The notes: generated by a model from the letters alone, not told the origin. A stretch of 64,000 nucleotides of DNA from Enterobacter bugandensis (GCF_900324475.1 NZ_LT992502.1:372001-436000); one strand, 5' to 3'. Positions 32,362 to 42,181 are shown, counted from the first letter of the stretch. Made by a program: numbers and translations.

Positions 32362-33525
32362 CTACTCAAATGTTCCCTTCACGCATGCTGCGCCTTCGCG
32401 CACCATCTGGCGGCCTTTCGCCCAGACCTCGCGGATCTTCAGGTCATCCGTCAGCACCAGGAAATCGGCATCGCATCCGGGCGCGAGCCGCCCCTTATGC
32501 TCCAGCCCGAGAAACTCCGCTACGTTACGCGTAAACGGCAGAAGCGCCTCCTCCAGCGGCAGGTGATACCGGCTGACCAGTTGCTGCAGCGTCTGAGGCA
32601 GAGATTCGAACCCGGCTACGCCAATGCCCACCAGATTACCGTTCGCGTCAAAATTCGGTTGGCTGCCGTTACCATCCGAGCTGAGCGTAAGCCGGTTAAA
32701 CGGCACCTGCGCTTCACGGGCCGTCGCGATGGCGGTGGCGGCGTCAATGGGCTCACTGATGCTGGTGGTGATGTCGATATAGCCCCCGTCGCGGGCATAA
32801 TCCAGCGCGGCGAGGAACAGCGCCTGGTCGCGGTTAACGTGGGTTGGCAGCAGCTTCGTGCGTGGCACGTCGGCGTTTTTCAGGATGTTAAGCAGGGGCT
32901 CCAGCAGCTTCGGGCTGTTGCCGAGATGAAACACAGATATGCCCGCTTTGGCGCCCAGCAGCCCGCCGACGCGCGACTGGGCGGCCATATTCGCGAGCTG
33001 GTCATCCGCTGGTGCGGAAGAGCGATGGTCGGAAATCGCGCATTTCACGCCGATGATTTTATCAATCAGCGCCACATCCTTTTCGATGCTGCCGGTAATC
33101 GTCGGAGAAGGCAGCCCATACGCGCCTGTCAGCATCCACGCGCTGATCCCTTCATGCTCAAGCGCCCGCGTTTTTGCCAGCAGCGATTCGGGATGGCGGG
33201 TCACGCCGTCGGTACCCAGCAGGCCAACAACGGAGGTGATGCCCGCCGCCACCAGCGCGGACAACCGTACCTCCGGCGTCCGGGTGTGCGGACCGGCTTC
33301 ACCGCCGCCGCCGATCAGGTGTACGTGCTGATCGATAAAGCCCGGGCAAACCACCGCCCCGGCGAGGTCGGTTTCAGGACAGTTAAGCCGCATTGTTGCG
33401 CGATCCGTTTTTTCAATCGCGACGATTTTTCCCCCGGCGATCAGCAGATCGCAACGTCCCCGGTCCTCCGGCGCGTAAAGGTGCACATTGCGGAAAAGAT
33501 GGGGTTCCAGCACTGAAAAATCCAT
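32362..33525 (-). CDS. iadA: IadA, isoaspartyl dipeptidase
   Basis: IadA is a zinc amidohydrolase that cleaves beta-aspartyl dipeptides left when damaged proteins are degraded. The 387-residue sequence shows the metal ligands expected of the family: HVH at about 67-69 (GFIDQHVHLIGGG), the lysine of GVKCAISDH (carbamylated bridging residue), histidines in SVFHLGNS and LLPTHVNRD, and aspartate in LSSDGNGSQP. It forms an operon with yjiG and yjiH, upstream on the same strand. In E. coli this trio lies several minutes away, in the yji region. Confidence 0.93.
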   Translation of the reverse strand: MDFSVLEPHLFRNVHLYAPEDRGRCDLLIAGGKIVAIEKTDRATMRLNCPETDLAGAVVCPGFIDQHVHLIGGGGEAGPHTRTPEVRLSALVAAGITSVVGLLGTDGVTRHPESLLAKTRALEHEGISAWMLTGAYGLPSPTITGSIEKDVALIDKIIGVKCAISDHRSSAPADDQLANMAAQSRVGGLLGAKAGISVFHLGNSPKLLEPLLNILKNADVPRTKLLPTHVNRDQALFLAALDYARDGGYIDITTSISEPIDAATAIATAREAQVPFNRLTLSSDGNGSQPNFDANGNLVGIGVAGFESLPQTLQQLVSRYHLPLEEALLPFTRNVAEFLGLEHKGRLAPGCDADFLVLTDDLKIREVWAKGRQMVREGAACVKGTFE

Positions 33526-33535
33526 TTTTATCTCC

Positions 33536-33997
33536 TCAGAAGAGTAGCTGCATTACCCACATTGAGAGCAGGGCGTTAATGACGCAGACGGTAATGATGT
33601 GTGGATAATACTTCGGGTTAACGCCTGCGGTGCCCAGGCAGCGGCCGGTGTTTTGCACCGGATTGCCCATCAGATAGATGGCGGGCAGCAGAACGGTGGC
33701 ATCGTGGCCGTTGAGCGTGCCGGCAGCCACCAGGCTGGCGCAAACCCCCACGCCGCCGCCCATACTCATCACCGAGGCCAGCAGGACCGTTGCCGCCGCG
33801 CCCGGAAGCCCCCACAGGGCCATAATTGGCTCGCAAATATTGCCAACAATATCCAGCAGGCCGGTCACCTTGAGCGCCTGAATGATGACAAACGCCATAA
33901 CCACGTTCGGCAGCAGGCTGGTGGTGGCGATGGTAAAGCCTCGGCGGGCGCCATCGATAAACATGTCCATGATATTTTTACGCGGCTGGGCGATCAT
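33536..33997 (-). CDS. yjiG: YjiG, inner-membrane protein of the iadA cluster
   Basis: YjiG is a 153-residue inner-membrane protein with nucleoside-recognition (Gate-like) features and hydrophobic segments around LLPNVVMAFVIIQAL and AATVLLASVMSMGGGVGV. With YjiH it may form a two-part transporter for isoaspartyl dipeptides, since the genes travel with iadA; this is inferred from context, not shown. The ATG at 33997 with AGGAGG upstream gives the E. coli length; a longer frame starting at 34066 overlaps yjiH far more. It overlaps yjiH by 20 bases. Confidence 0.88.
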   Translation of the reverse strand: MIAQPRKNIMDMFIDGARRGFTIATTSLLPNVVMAFVIIQALKVTGLLDIVGNICEPIMALWGLPGAAATVLLASVMSMGGGVGVCASLVAAGTLNGHDATVLLPAIYLMGNPVQNTGRCLGTAGVNPKYYPHIITVCVINALLSMWVMQLLF

Positions 33998-34643
33998 TTT
34001 TTTCCTCCTGAATACGACGATCTTCCATGCGAGCGATCCACAGACGCAGGAGGTTCGCGCCAACAAATTTAAACATCAGTATGACGGCCAGCGGCGTGAT
34101 TACCGGGACGGTAATAAACGTGAAGAGTGCGGCGCCGGAAGAAAAATAGTTGGTAATGATGGCGCTACCGCTGGTCTGGAAGGTGGCGAAAATGGCGCGC
34201 TCGCGATCGGTAATAGCCCCTTCGTCGGTCAACTCTTTGGTCATCCCTGCTGCGGCATCGGTATTTTGCAGGTTGGCGATGAGGGCCAGAGAGCAGACGC
34301 CCGGTACGCCAAGCAGTGGGCGCAAAATGGGCGTCATCAGCTGTTGCGCGGCACGCAGCCCGCCCAGCCCCTCGGTGACGGCAATGATCCCGAGCGATAA
34401 AATGACCGAAGGCGCCAGTTCAAGGGCAAATAAGAAACCGTCTTTCGCCCCCGTGCCGCCCTCACCGCGAAACGTTAGCGCGCCGTTCACCGGACCGAAG
34501 CTGCCGTTTAGGACGGTAAAATCCAGCACGCGCCACCATTCGGTACTTTTGGCGAAAAAGCCTGAGAAAAATACGATGGTGAGCACAAACGCCAGATAGC
34601 CCACCCATGTTACCTTTTCCTCTCCTGAGGATGATGCACTCAT
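33978..34643 (-). CDS. yjiH: YjiH, inner-membrane protein of the iadA cluster
   Basis: YjiH is a 221-residue membrane protein of the nucleoside-recognition (Gate) domain type with four or more hydrophobic segments. Recognisable stretches are KVTWVGYLAFVLTIVFFSGFF and FALELAPSVILSLGIIAVTEGLGGL. It is the first gene of the yjiH-yjiG-iadA operon, so it is probably the partner of YjiG in transport. I preferred the ATG at 34643 to one nine codons upstream, because it fits the E. coli N-terminus better. Confidence 0.86.
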   Translation of the reverse strand: MSASSSGEEKVTWVGYLAFVLTIVFFSGFFAKSTEWWRVLDFTVLNGSFGPVNGALTFRGEGGTGAKDGFLFALELAPSVILSLGIIAVTEGLGGLRAAQQLMTPILRPLLGVPGVCSLALIANLQNTDAAAGMTKELTDEGAITDRERAIFATFQTSGSAIITNYFSSGAALFTFITVPVITPLAVILMFKFVGANLLRLWIARMEDRRIQEEKNDRPAA

Positions 34644-34877
34644 GAAACCCCCTGTTTTAATCGCGTACAAAAGTTGTACGTCGCAACACTAAAAACGATC
34701 GAGGGCTAAAACACGATATCCCAAAGGGCATTATCAGAATTCATTTAAGATGTCGGAGGAGTGATGTACGGAATCCGGCTCGCAGAAATGCGCGGGGATT
34801 TTTCTTTTAGTCATCTTTTAGGTATAAGATTTACACACGGACAATTACTGTCCAGCTTATTGAAAACGAGGAATAAC

Positions 34878-35231
34878 ATGCGCGTAAAAGTCTGTGCAGG
34901 GATCGTAGGAGCAGCGTTGCTGCTGGCGGGTTGTAGCTCCAGCAATGAACTGTCGGCAGCGGGCCAGGGCGTTCGCTTTGTGGAAGATAAGCCAGGCAGC
35001 GAATGCCAGCTGTTAGGCACGGCCACCGGTGAACAAAGTAACTGGATGTCGGGTCAGCACGGTGAAGAAGGTGGCTCTATGCGCGGCGCGGCGAATGCCC
35101 TGCGTAACCAGGCTGCTGCAATGGGGGGGAACGTGATTTACGGCGTGAGCAGCCCGACGCAAGGAATGCTCTCCAGCTTCGTGCCAACGGCCAGCCAGAT
35201 GAGCGGCCAGGTCTATAAGTGCCCGAACTGA
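34878..35231 (+). CDS. yjeI: YjeI, DUF4156 lipoprotein
   Basis: YjeI is a 117-residue predicted lipoprotein of unknown function. Its signal ends in the lipobox LLAGC (cysteine near residue 19), and a serine at +2 suggests sorting to the outer membrane. The body contains the family segment GSMRGAANALRNQAAAMGGNVIYG. The ATG at 34878 follows an AACGAGGAAT ribosome site and gives the E. coli length; the longer frame from 34761 is not supported. Confidence 0.9.
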   Translation: MRVKVCAGIVGAALLLAGCSSSNELSAAGQGVRFVEDKPGSECQLLGTATGEQSNWMSGQHGEEGGSMRGAANALRNQAAAMGGNVIYGVSSPTQGMLSSFVPTASQMSGQVYKCPN

Positions 35232-35267
35232 GTTAACTTGCTGATGGCGCTGCGCCCCACCTCGTAG

Positions 35268-35293
35268 GGCAGGTAAGCGTAGCGCCACCTGCC
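35268..35293. repeat. REP-like hairpin between yjeI and epmB
   Basis: GGCAGGTAAGCG...CGCCACCTGCC followed by TTTT lies in the convergent gap and may also terminate yjeI transcription. Confidence 0.65.
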
Positions 35294-35295
35294 TT

Positions 35296-36324
35296 TTAGC
35301 GCTGCCGCAGTTGCAAATCCAGCGGCGTCTTACTCGGCTCTCCGCCAATCTCGCGTGCCAGCTTCGGCACCATATAACCTGAAACCAGCGTTAACAGCTC
35401 GCGCATAATTTGTCGGGCTTCCTCATCCGTCACCATGAAATGCGCCGCGCCCTGCACGCGATCCAGCACGTGCAGGTAATAGGGCATCACGCCTGCGTCA
35501 AACAAGGCATTGCTGAGATCGGCCAGCACCCGGGCGCTGTCGTTCACGCCGCGCAACAATACGCTCTGGTTGAGCAGCGTCACGCCCGCTTTTCGCAGCC
35601 GCGCCATCGCCGCGCGAAAGTCCGCGTCAATTTCATTCGCGTGGTTGATATGGTTTACCAGCAGCACCTGTAGACGTGACTGCTCCAGGCGCGTGACCAG
35701 GGCGTCGGTAATACGCGCCGGGATGACGATCGGTAAACGGCTGTGAATGCGCAGACGTTTGATGTGCGGGATGGCTTCAAGCTGCGTCAAAAGCCAGTCC
35801 AGTTCATGATCTTTTGCCATCAGCGGGTCACCGCCGGAAAAAATAATCTCATCCAGCTCTGGATGGGCGGCGATATAGTCCAGCGCAACCTGCCAGTTGC
35901 GCTTATTTCCCTGGTTTTCGGCATACGGGAAGTGCCGACGGAAGCAGTAACGACAATTTACCGCACAGCCGCCTTTTACCAGCAGCAGGGCGCGATTGAG
36001 ATATTTGTGCAGTAAACCCGGCACCACGCTGTTTTGCTCTTCCAGCGGATCGGTGCTGTAGCCCGGCGCTGTAATAAACTCATCCTGCGACGTAAGGGTT
36101 TGTTTTAATAAAGGATCGTCAGGGTTGCCTTTTTCCATGCGCGCAACAAACGCGCGGGGAACACGCAGGGCGAAAAGTCGCTTTGCCTCACGGCCAGCAA
36201 GCAACTCCGGGTGCTGATCGAGGTCTAAAAGACGCAGCAGTTCATCAGGACTGGTGATTACATCGGCAAGTTGCGATAACCAATCTTCTCTGGATGGGGT
36301 GTTTAGGGTTACAATATGCGCCAT
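35296..36324 (-). CDS. epmB: EpmB, EF-P lysine 2,3-aminomutase
   Basis: EpmB is a radical SAM and PLP enzyme that converts alpha-lysine to (R)-beta-lysine, which EpmA attaches to EF-P. The 342-residue sequence has the radical SAM motif CAVNCRYC (about residues 117-124, three cysteines binding the 4Fe-4S cluster) and [13 protein letters not shown], which binds SAM. The gene diverges from efp, its target, with the start 40 bases from the efp ATG. EpmA is in the same window at 45 kb. Confidence 0.95.
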   Translation of the reverse strand: MAHIVTLNTPSREDWLSQLADVITSPDELLRLLDLDQHPELLAGREAKRLFALRVPRAFVARMEKGNPDDPLLKQTLTSQDEFITAPGYSTDPLEEQNSVVPGLLHKYLNRALLLVKGGCAVNCRYCFRRHFPYAENQGNKRNWQVALDYIAAHPELDEIIFSGGDPLMAKDHELDWLLTQLEAIPHIKRLRIHSRLPIVIPARITDALVTRLEQSRLQVLLVNHINHANEIDADFRAAMARLRKAGVTLLNQSVLLRGVNDSARVLADLSNALFDAGVMPYYLHVLDRVQGAAHFMVTDEEARQIMRELLTLVSGYMVPKLAREIGGEPSKTPLDLQLRQR

Positions 36325-36364
36325 TTTGTGGCTTAGCTACCAGTTAACAAATTTAGAGGGCCTT

Positions 36365-36931
36365 ATGGCAACGTACTATAGCAACGATTTTCGTGCTGGT
36401 CTTAAAATCATGATGGACGGCGAACCGTACGCGGTTGAAGCCAGCGAATTCGTTAAACCAGGTAAAGGCCAGGCATTCGCACGCGTTAAGCTGCGCCGCC
36501 TGCTGACCGGCACCCGTGTTGAGAAAACCTTCAAATCTACTGACTCCGCTGAAGGCGCTGATGTTGTCGATATGAACCTGACTTACCTGTACAACGACGG
36601 TGAGTTCTGGCACTTCATGAACAACGAAACCTTCGAGCAGCTGTCTGCTGACGCGAAAGCGATTGGCGATAACGCGAAGTGGCTGCTGGATCAGGCTGAG
36701 TGCATCGTGACCCTGTGGAACGGCCAGCCTATCGCCGTTACCCCACCAAACTTTGTTGAGCTGGAAATCGTTGAAACCGATCCAGGTCTGAAAGGTGACA
36801 CCGCGGGTACTGGCGGCAAGCCAGCAACGCTCTCCACCGGCGCTGTGGTGAAAGTACCGCTGTTCGTACAGATCGGTGAAGTGATCAAAGTGGATACTCG
36901 CTCCGGCGAATACGTATCTCGCGTGAAGTAA
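36365..36931 (+). CDS. efp: EF-P, elongation factor P
   Basis: EF-P relieves ribosome stalling at polyproline stretches. The 188-residue protein has a KOW-like N-terminal domain and two OB domains. Lys34 in [10 protein letters not shown] is the site of beta-lysylation by EpmA and EpmB. The ATG at 36365 ([14 protein letters not shown]) has a GAGGG ribosome site upstream. The C-terminal segment ([26 protein letters not shown]) is fully conserved. Confidence 0.97.
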   Translation: MATYYSNDFRAGLKIMMDGEPYAVEASEFVKPGKGQAFARVKLRRLLTGTRVEKTFKSTDSAEGADVVDMNLTYLYNDGEFWHFMNNETFEQLSADAKAIGDNAKWLLDQAECIVTLWNGQPIAVTPPNFVELEIVETDPGLKGDTAGTGGKPATLSTGAVVKVPLFVQIGEVIKVDTRSGEYVSRVK

Positions 36932-36986
36932 TTTACGTCATGATTCAAGGCGCAGCGCCCGCTGCGCCTGATTTTTGCAGGCAGGG

Positions 36987-37121
36987 ATGATGAAACGTAC
37001 CGTTAAAATTCTGCTTCTGTTAGCGCTCTCCAGCGTACTGCTTTCCGGCTGTAACACCGCCCGTGGCATGGGGGAAGATATCCAGGACCTCGGTCATATC
37101 ATTTCTCACGCAGCCAGCTAA
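36987..37121 (+). CDS. ecnA: EcnA, entericidin A
   Basis: Entericidin A is a tiny lipoprotein described as the antidote partner of entericidin B. The 44-residue frame starts MMKRTVKILLLLA, has the lipobox LLSGC and the family segment NTARGMGEDIQDLG. A GCAGGGATG context gives its ribosome site. It follows efp by 55 bases. It is too short for most gene callers. The antidote role is from the literature and debated. Confidence 0.93.
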   Translation: MMKRTVKILLLLALSSVLLSGCNTARGMGEDIQDLGHIISHAAS

Positions 37122-37229
37122 GTCCGTCTAATTTTCCTAAAATTGCTTCCTTTTCCGTCAATCGGCGGGATCTTGTCTATTCTTAAGTTGCTATACACAA
37201 AACAACTTTGGCTATAAAAGGAAGATATT

Positions 37230-37376
37230 ATGGTTAAGAAAACAATTGCAGCGATCTTTTCTGTCCTCGTGCTTTCCTCCGTGTTGACTGCATGTAATAC
37301 CACCCGCGGCGTAGGGGAAGATATCTCCGACGGTGGTAACGCGATTTCTGGTGCAGCAACTAAAGCTCAGAACTAA
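37230..37376 (+). CDS. ecnB: EcnB, entericidin B
   Basis: Entericidin B is a 48-residue cell-envelope lipoprotein reported to promote lysis in stationary phase and to be under RpoS and osmotic control in E. coli. The sequence is nearly the same as E. coli EcnB, with lipobox VLTAC followed by [20 protein letters not shown] strong ribosome site (AAAGGAAG) precedes the ATG, and a likely separate promoter lies in the 108-base gap after ecnA. Confidence 0.94.
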   Translation: MVKKTIAAIFSVLVLSSVLTACNTTRGVGEDISDGGNAISGAATKAQN

Positions 37377-37385
37377 TGAAGCATG

Positions 37386-37418
37386 GACGGTACGGCATGT
37401 GAGTTTCACCGTACCGTC
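37386..37418. terminator. Possible terminator between ecnB and the LuxR-type gene
   Basis: GACGGTACGG and CCGTACCGTC form a ten-base stem between convergent genes. There is no clear T run, so it may be only an mRNA 3' stabiliser. Confidence 0.5.
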
Positions 37419-38016
37419 AATTCTCTGCTTCCTGCAGGGACAAAAACGGTGAAAAGCGTGTATCCATATGCAGCTTCATGCGGATATTGCGTTTATAGGT
37501 ATAAACCGTTTTTCCGTTAATGCTCAGGTGAGCGGCTATCTTTTGGTTGCTCGCGCCGTCCATCCATAACGTCAACACTTTCTCCTCCTGTCGTGTCAGC
37601 AAGGGGGCGGCCACCGTCGGGCGGTACGTGCTTGCGCGCGAAATTAACGCGTCATTGATAACCGTCGCGATTTCCTCAAGAGGGGCATTTTTCATTAGCG
37701 AAGACCAGACCGGGAAGTTCCCGAGCCAGGTCGCCAGGTCCTTGTCCTCTCCCGATTGCAGCATAATAAAAGGTAATTTTTCGCTGGCGTTCAGCAAGGA
37801 AGAGAGTTGCTGGAAATGGTGAATATCCTGCCTGAAACCATGCAGGTCAGCGATGACCAGCTCAGGTTTCCATTGCAGAATGTGCTCCCTGGCGAGGAAT
37901 AGATTGTTCAGCCCGGTCACAACGTAGTGCCCCGGGAACAAACCGGAATGATTGAGCCATGCTTCAAACCCGGTGCGGGTGAAGTGACAACGGTCAATCA
38001 AAAGAATCTTGAACAT
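37417..38016 (-). CDS. LuxR-type regulator with a receiver-like N-terminus
   Basis: This 199-residue protein has a C-terminal LuxR-family helix-turn-helix (about residues 140-190; LTRQEEKVLTLWMDGASNQKIAAHLSI) and an N-terminal part (ILLIDRCHFTRTGFEAW, PELVIADLHGF) that resembles a response-regulator receiver but lacks a clear acidic pocket at the start of the domain. It resembles the BglJ/YjjQ/RcsB-like group in layout. No histidine kinase gene is adjacent. It is not part of this neighbourhood in E. coli. Targets are unknown; the convergent ecnAB genes or the divergent gdx are possible. Confidence 0.75.
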   Translation of the reverse strand: MFKILLIDRCHFTRTGFEAWLNHSGLFPGHYVVTGLNNLFLAREHILQWKPELVIADLHGFRQDIHHFQQLSSLLNASEKLPFIMLQSGEDKDLATWLGNFPVWSSLMKNAPLEEIATVINDALISRASTYRPTVAAPLLTRQEEKVLTLWMDGASNQKIAAHLSINGKTVYTYKRNIRMKLHMDTRFSPFLSLQEAEN

Positions 38017-38206
38017 ATTTTATTCGCAGTCGGCTAGTTGTTTGGCTTCCTGCCATCAGAAAGCACATCATCATAGAGAAGTCCGATGAGCTGTAAATGC
38101 CTGAACTCCGTGCCATACTGCGGCTATTTCTGGGCTTAACGCGTTCATCAGAAAATGATTGAAAAAAAATCGCACGCTAACCAAAATATGGGGTGTTATC
38201 TGCCTT

Positions 38207-38249
38207 GCGGGACGACCCGTAAGCGCTTCCTTCATCGGGGACGGCCCCA
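38207..38249 (+). promoter_or_regulatory. Guanidine-II riboswitch (mini-ykkC) upstream of gdx
   Basis: Two short hairpins, CGGG-ACGA-CCCG (38208-38219) and GGGG-ACGG-CCCC (38237-38248), carry the ACGR loops that define this riboswitch class. They are 17 bases apart and end 15 bases before the AAGGAG ribosome site of gdx. Guanidinium binding pairs the loops and frees translation in known examples. Confidence 0.9.
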
Positions 38250-38275
38250 ACTGTTTTTAAGTTAAGGAGCCCGAG

Positions 38276-38593
38276 ATGTCCTGGATTATTCTCTTTATTG
38301 CTGGTCTGCTCGAAGTGGTATGGGCGATTGGTCTCAAGTACACCCACGGATTTACCCGCCTGACGCCCAGCGTTATTACCGTTACGGCGATGATCGTGAG
38401 CATTGTTCTGCTATCGTGGGCAATGCGTTCTCTGCCCGTGGGAACGGCCTATGCCGTCTGGACGGGGATCGGTGCCGTAGGCGCGGCGATTACCGGCATT
38501 CTGCTGCTGGGTGAGTCAGCGAGCCTGGCGCGCATTGCCAGCCTCGCTCTGATTGTTGCCGGTATCATTGGGCTGAAGCTCAGTACCCATTAA
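38276..38593 (+). CDS. gdx: Gdx (SugE), guanidinium exporter
   Basis: Gdx is a small multidrug resistance family antiporter that exports guanidinium in exchange for protons. The 105-residue protein has four hydrophobic segments, the essential membrane glutamate at residue 13 ([17 protein letters not shown]) and the [10 protein letters not shown] motif. The guanidine-II riboswitch in front supports the guanidinium role and tells it from quaternary-ammonium exporters. It ends tail to tail with blc, their stop codons overlapping. Confidence 0.95.
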   Translation: MSWIILFIAGLLEVVWAIGLKYTHGFTRLTPSVITVTAMIVSIVLLSWAMRSLPVGTAYAVWTGIGAVGAAITGILLLGESASLARIASLALIVAGIIGLKLSTH

Positions 38594-39117
38594 CGGGGCT
38601 GTTTTACCCAGATGAGTTTCGACACATCAAACCCCTGTCGGGTCGCGACGTCCAGCATCTGCTGTTTCATTTCTGACGAAATAGTTGGCGTGCGGGAAAG
38701 TATCCACAGATAGTCGCGATCCGGCCCGCAGACCAGCGCGTGACGGTACTCTCTGTCGAGTGCTATTACGTTATAGCCGCCATAAAACGGGCCGAAGAAA
38801 GAGACTTTGAGCGCGGCCCGTCGCGGGTCGCCAGTGAAGTAGGCTTTCCCGACCGACTGCTGCCACATCTCCCGATCGATTATAGCCCCGGTTGATCACT
38901 GAATACCGCCATCATCCATTGGGCTGTAATTAGCAGTAACCTTCTCTAAGCCCTGCTCAAACCGATGGTCGAGGCGCGCGATTTCATACCATGTTCCGAG
39001 GAAGCGTTGTGCATCAAAAGGCGTGACGACGGTAACGCCAGGAGGTGGGGTAGGGGAACTGCAGGCCACCACTAAAAACGCGGCTGTCACCGCGGCGATA
39101 ACAGGCAAAATGCGCAT
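38590..39117 (-). pseudogene. blc: Blc, outer-membrane lipocalin, interrupted
   Basis: Blc is a lipocalin lipoprotein of the outer membrane that binds lysophospholipids. The N-terminal part (39117-38896) has the signal and lipobox VVAC and the lipocalin motif FLGTWYEIARLDHRFE; it ends at a TGA after DDGGIQ. The C-terminal part (from ATG 38868) resumes with MWQQSVGKAYFTGD and is complete to IWVKQPR. Comparison with E. coli Blc suggests one base lost at the TGA (CAGGTG read as CAGTG) and two lost about 20 bases on (AATCCCGAT read as AATCGAT), a net loss of three. As read the gene is broken; sequencing error is a real possibility. Confidence 0.88.
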
Positions 39118-39190
39118 AGGAGTTTCCTTACTGTTTTTTGTTAAGTGTAGATGACGGCAAGGAAAATGTGGTTTTTGTGCGGTGTGTTTC

Positions 39191-39216
39191 GCCGGGTAAG
39201 CGCAGCGCTACCCGGC
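39191..39216. repeat. REP element between blc and ampC
   Basis: GCCGGGTA and TACCCGGC form a REP palindrome directly downstream of the ampC stop. Confidence 0.75.
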
Positions 39217-39222
39217 AATGTT

Positions 39223-40371
<1,149 letters not shown>

Positions 40372-40401
40372 TTATCTTCCATAATAGCAGGTCAAGGGAG
40401 T

Positions 40402-40500
40402 GTCCGGGCCCGGCAGACCGCTGTAGTCTGTTGGATTTGACTATGGCTGACAAACGGTTAAATTTAGCATGAGCTGTTAATTTTTCTAACGGATGGAACA
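40402..40500. promoter_or_regulatory. ampC-ampR divergent promoters and AmpR operator
   Basis: This gap has the conserved AT-rich segment (40446-40490) reported to bind AmpR in Enterobacter and Citrobacter. On the minus strand TTGTCA followed 17 bases later by CAGACT is the likely ampC promoter. The same segment overlaps the ampR promoter, consistent with AmpR self-repression. Element borders are estimates. Confidence 0.7.
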
Positions 40501-41376
40501 ATGACCCGCAGCTATCTTCCGCTTAATTCGCTTCGCGCCTTCGAAGCGGCCGCCCGGCACCTCAGTTTTACGCATGCCGCGATAGAGCTGAACGTCACCC
40601 ATTCTGCCATCAGCCAGCACGTTAAGGCGCTGGAGCAGCATCTGAATTGCCAGCTGTTTGTCCGCGTCTCGCGCGGCCTGATGCTGACCACCGAGGGGGA
40701 AAATCTGCTGCCGGTGCTGAATGATTCATTCGATCGTATCGCCGGAATGCTGGATCGCTTTGCCAGCCAGCGCGCTCAGGAGAAGCTAAAAATTGGCGTA
40801 GTAGGAACTTTCGCCACGGGTATCCTGTTCTCTCAGCTCGCGGACTTTCGCCGCTGTTATCCGCATATCGATCTTCACCTTTCCACCCATAACAACCGCG
40901 TCGATCCGGCTGCTGAAGGGCTTGATTATACGATCCGCTACGGTGGTGGAGCGTGGCACGGCACCGAGGCGCAGTTCCTGTGCCCTGCGCCGCTGGCGCC
41001 GCTTTGCTCGCCCGAAATCGCCGCCGTGCTCCAGTCTCCGGCCGACATCCTGAAGTTTACCCTGCTGCGCTCTTACCGACGCGACGAATGGTCGGCGTGG
41101 ATGCAGGCGGCAGGCGAGCATCCTCCGTCGCCAACGCACCGGGTGATGGTGTTTGATTCTTCTGTCACCATGCTGGAAGCCGCACAGGCAGGTATGGGCA
41201 TAGCCATTGCGCCTGTCGATATGTTTACCCATTTGCTGAACAGCGAGCGCATCGTGCAGCCGTTTACAACGCAAATTGATCTGGGCAGTTACTGGTTAAC
41301 GAGACTGCAGTCGCGGGCTGAAACGTCCGCAATGCGTGAATTTGCCCAGTGGTTGGTGGGAAAGATGCAGAGATAA
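40501..41376 (+). CDS. ampR: AmpR, LysR-family regulator of ampC
   Basis: AmpR senses cell-wall recycling intermediates: UDP-MurNAc-pentapeptide keeps it repressing ampC, while anhydro-muropeptides turn it into an activator. The 291-residue sequence has the LysR helix-turn-helix at residues 1-60 (LNSLRAFEAAARHLSFTHAA) and the effector domain, including FDSSVTMLEAAQAGMGIAIAP. The muropeptide amidase gene amiB in the window belongs to the same recycling context, though the AmpG and AmpD genes are elsewhere. Confidence 0.95.
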   Translation: MTRSYLPLNSLRAFEAAARHLSFTHAAIELNVTHSAISQHVKALEQHLNCQLFVRVSRGLMLTTEGENLLPVLNDSFDRIAGMLDRFASQRAQEKLKIGVVGTFATGILFSQLADFRRCYPHIDLHLSTHNNRVDPAAEGLDYTIRYGGGAWHGTEAQFLCPAPLAPLCSPEIAAVLQSPADILKFTLLRSYRRDEWSAWMQAAGEHPPSPTHRVMVFDSSVTMLEAAQAGMGIAIAPVDMFTHLLNSERIVQPFTTQIDLGSYWLTRLQSRAETSAMREFAQWLVGKMQR

Positions 41377-41378
41377 AA

Positions 41379-41398
41379 GGCCCGCCGGATGGCGGGCC
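41379..41398 (-). terminator. frdABCD terminator
   Basis: A GGCCCGCC-N4-GGCGGGCC stem followed by TTTTAT on the minus strand lies between frdD and the convergent ampR. Confidence 0.82.
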
Positions 41399-41405
41399 AG
41401 AAGCG

Positions 41406-41765
41406 TCAGATAGTGACAACGGCAATCAGCGTCACCACGGTCAGGATGGTTGCCAGCCCGTAGAACACCCATTTACCGCTCGGCACATGGATTTTCAGGT
41501 CATGCATCGCATGGTGAATGCGGTGCAGGCCGCACCACAGTGGCAGGACGATCATCAGGAAGATGAACACGCGGCCAATAAAGCTGCTCGCAAACGCCAG
41601 CACGCGCTCGTAGCTCAGCGCATCGCCCGGAAACAGCCCCAGCGGCAGCATAATGCCGACCAGCAGGATGATCACCGGGGCGATGATGGCACTCCACATG
41701 CCGCCTGCGCCAAACAGGCCCCAGAAGACCGGCTCGTCTGAACGTTTTGGATTTGGATTGATCAC
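41406..41765 (-). CDS. frdD: FrdD, fumarate reductase membrane anchor
   Basis: FrdD is a three-helix membrane anchor that with FrdC binds menaquinone and holds FrdAB at the inner membrane. The 119-residue protein starts at a GTG (41765) with AAGGAG upstream and runs [16 protein letters not shown]. That start matches E. coli. A longer ATG frame to 41807 is not needed. It follows frdC by ten bases. Confidence 0.94.
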   Translation of the reverse strand: MINPNPKRSDEPVFWGLFGAGGMWSAIIAPVIILLVGIMLPLGLFPGDALSYERVLAFASSFIGRVFIFLMIVLPLWCGLHRIHHAMHDLKIHVPSGKWVFYGLATILTVVTLIAVVTI

Positions 41766-41775
41766 AGTAGTCTCC

Positions 41776-42171
41776 TTACCAGAACAGTGCGACAAACAGA
41801 ATGACAACAGTGACCAGGATCGTCACTGCCCATAGCCCTTTAATGACTGGCTCCGGCCCCATTTTTTCGTCTTTAATGATGATGTTTGCCGCTTTTGGCG
41901 CCAGTTCAAACCAGGTTTTGGTATGAAGTAGCGCCGCCGCGAGCGCGATCAGGTTCAGAACCACGATGATTGGGTTTTGCAGGAAACCGACAAAGTTCGC
42001 CCAGGTTTCCGGCCCGTGTTTAAGGGCAAAAACGCCATACATTAACTCAAGGCTGAACCAGACCGCCGGTACCGCCGTGCCTTCACGCAGCATATAGAAG
42101 CGATAAAACGGCAGGTTTTTCCACCAGGTGGACGGCACAGGCCGCACGTAGGCTTTGCGTTTAGTCGTCAT
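41776..42171 (-). CDS. frdC: FrdC, fumarate reductase membrane anchor
   Basis: FrdC is the other membrane anchor of fumarate reductase, with three hydrophobic helices and the conserved residues around [19 protein letters not shown]. The ATG at 42171 has AGGAG six bases upstream, better than an ATG directly before it, and gives 131 residues as in E. coli. Confidence 0.94.
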   Translation of the reverse strand: MTTKRKAYVRPVPSTWWKNLPFYRFYMLREGTAVPAVWFSLELMYGVFALKHGPETWANFVGFLQNPIIVVLNLIALAAALLHTKTWFELAPKAANIIIKDEKMGPEPVIKGLWAVTILVTVVILFVALFW

Positions 42172-42181
42172 CATGCACTCC

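Noticed and set aside
32356..33516. A 386-codon open frame antisense to iadA
   Set aside because: iadA has all its metal ligands; the antisense frame has no protein features.
36987..37376. ecnA-ecnB as a new toxin-antitoxin locus
   Set aside because: These are the known entericidins with conserved sequence and position next to efp.
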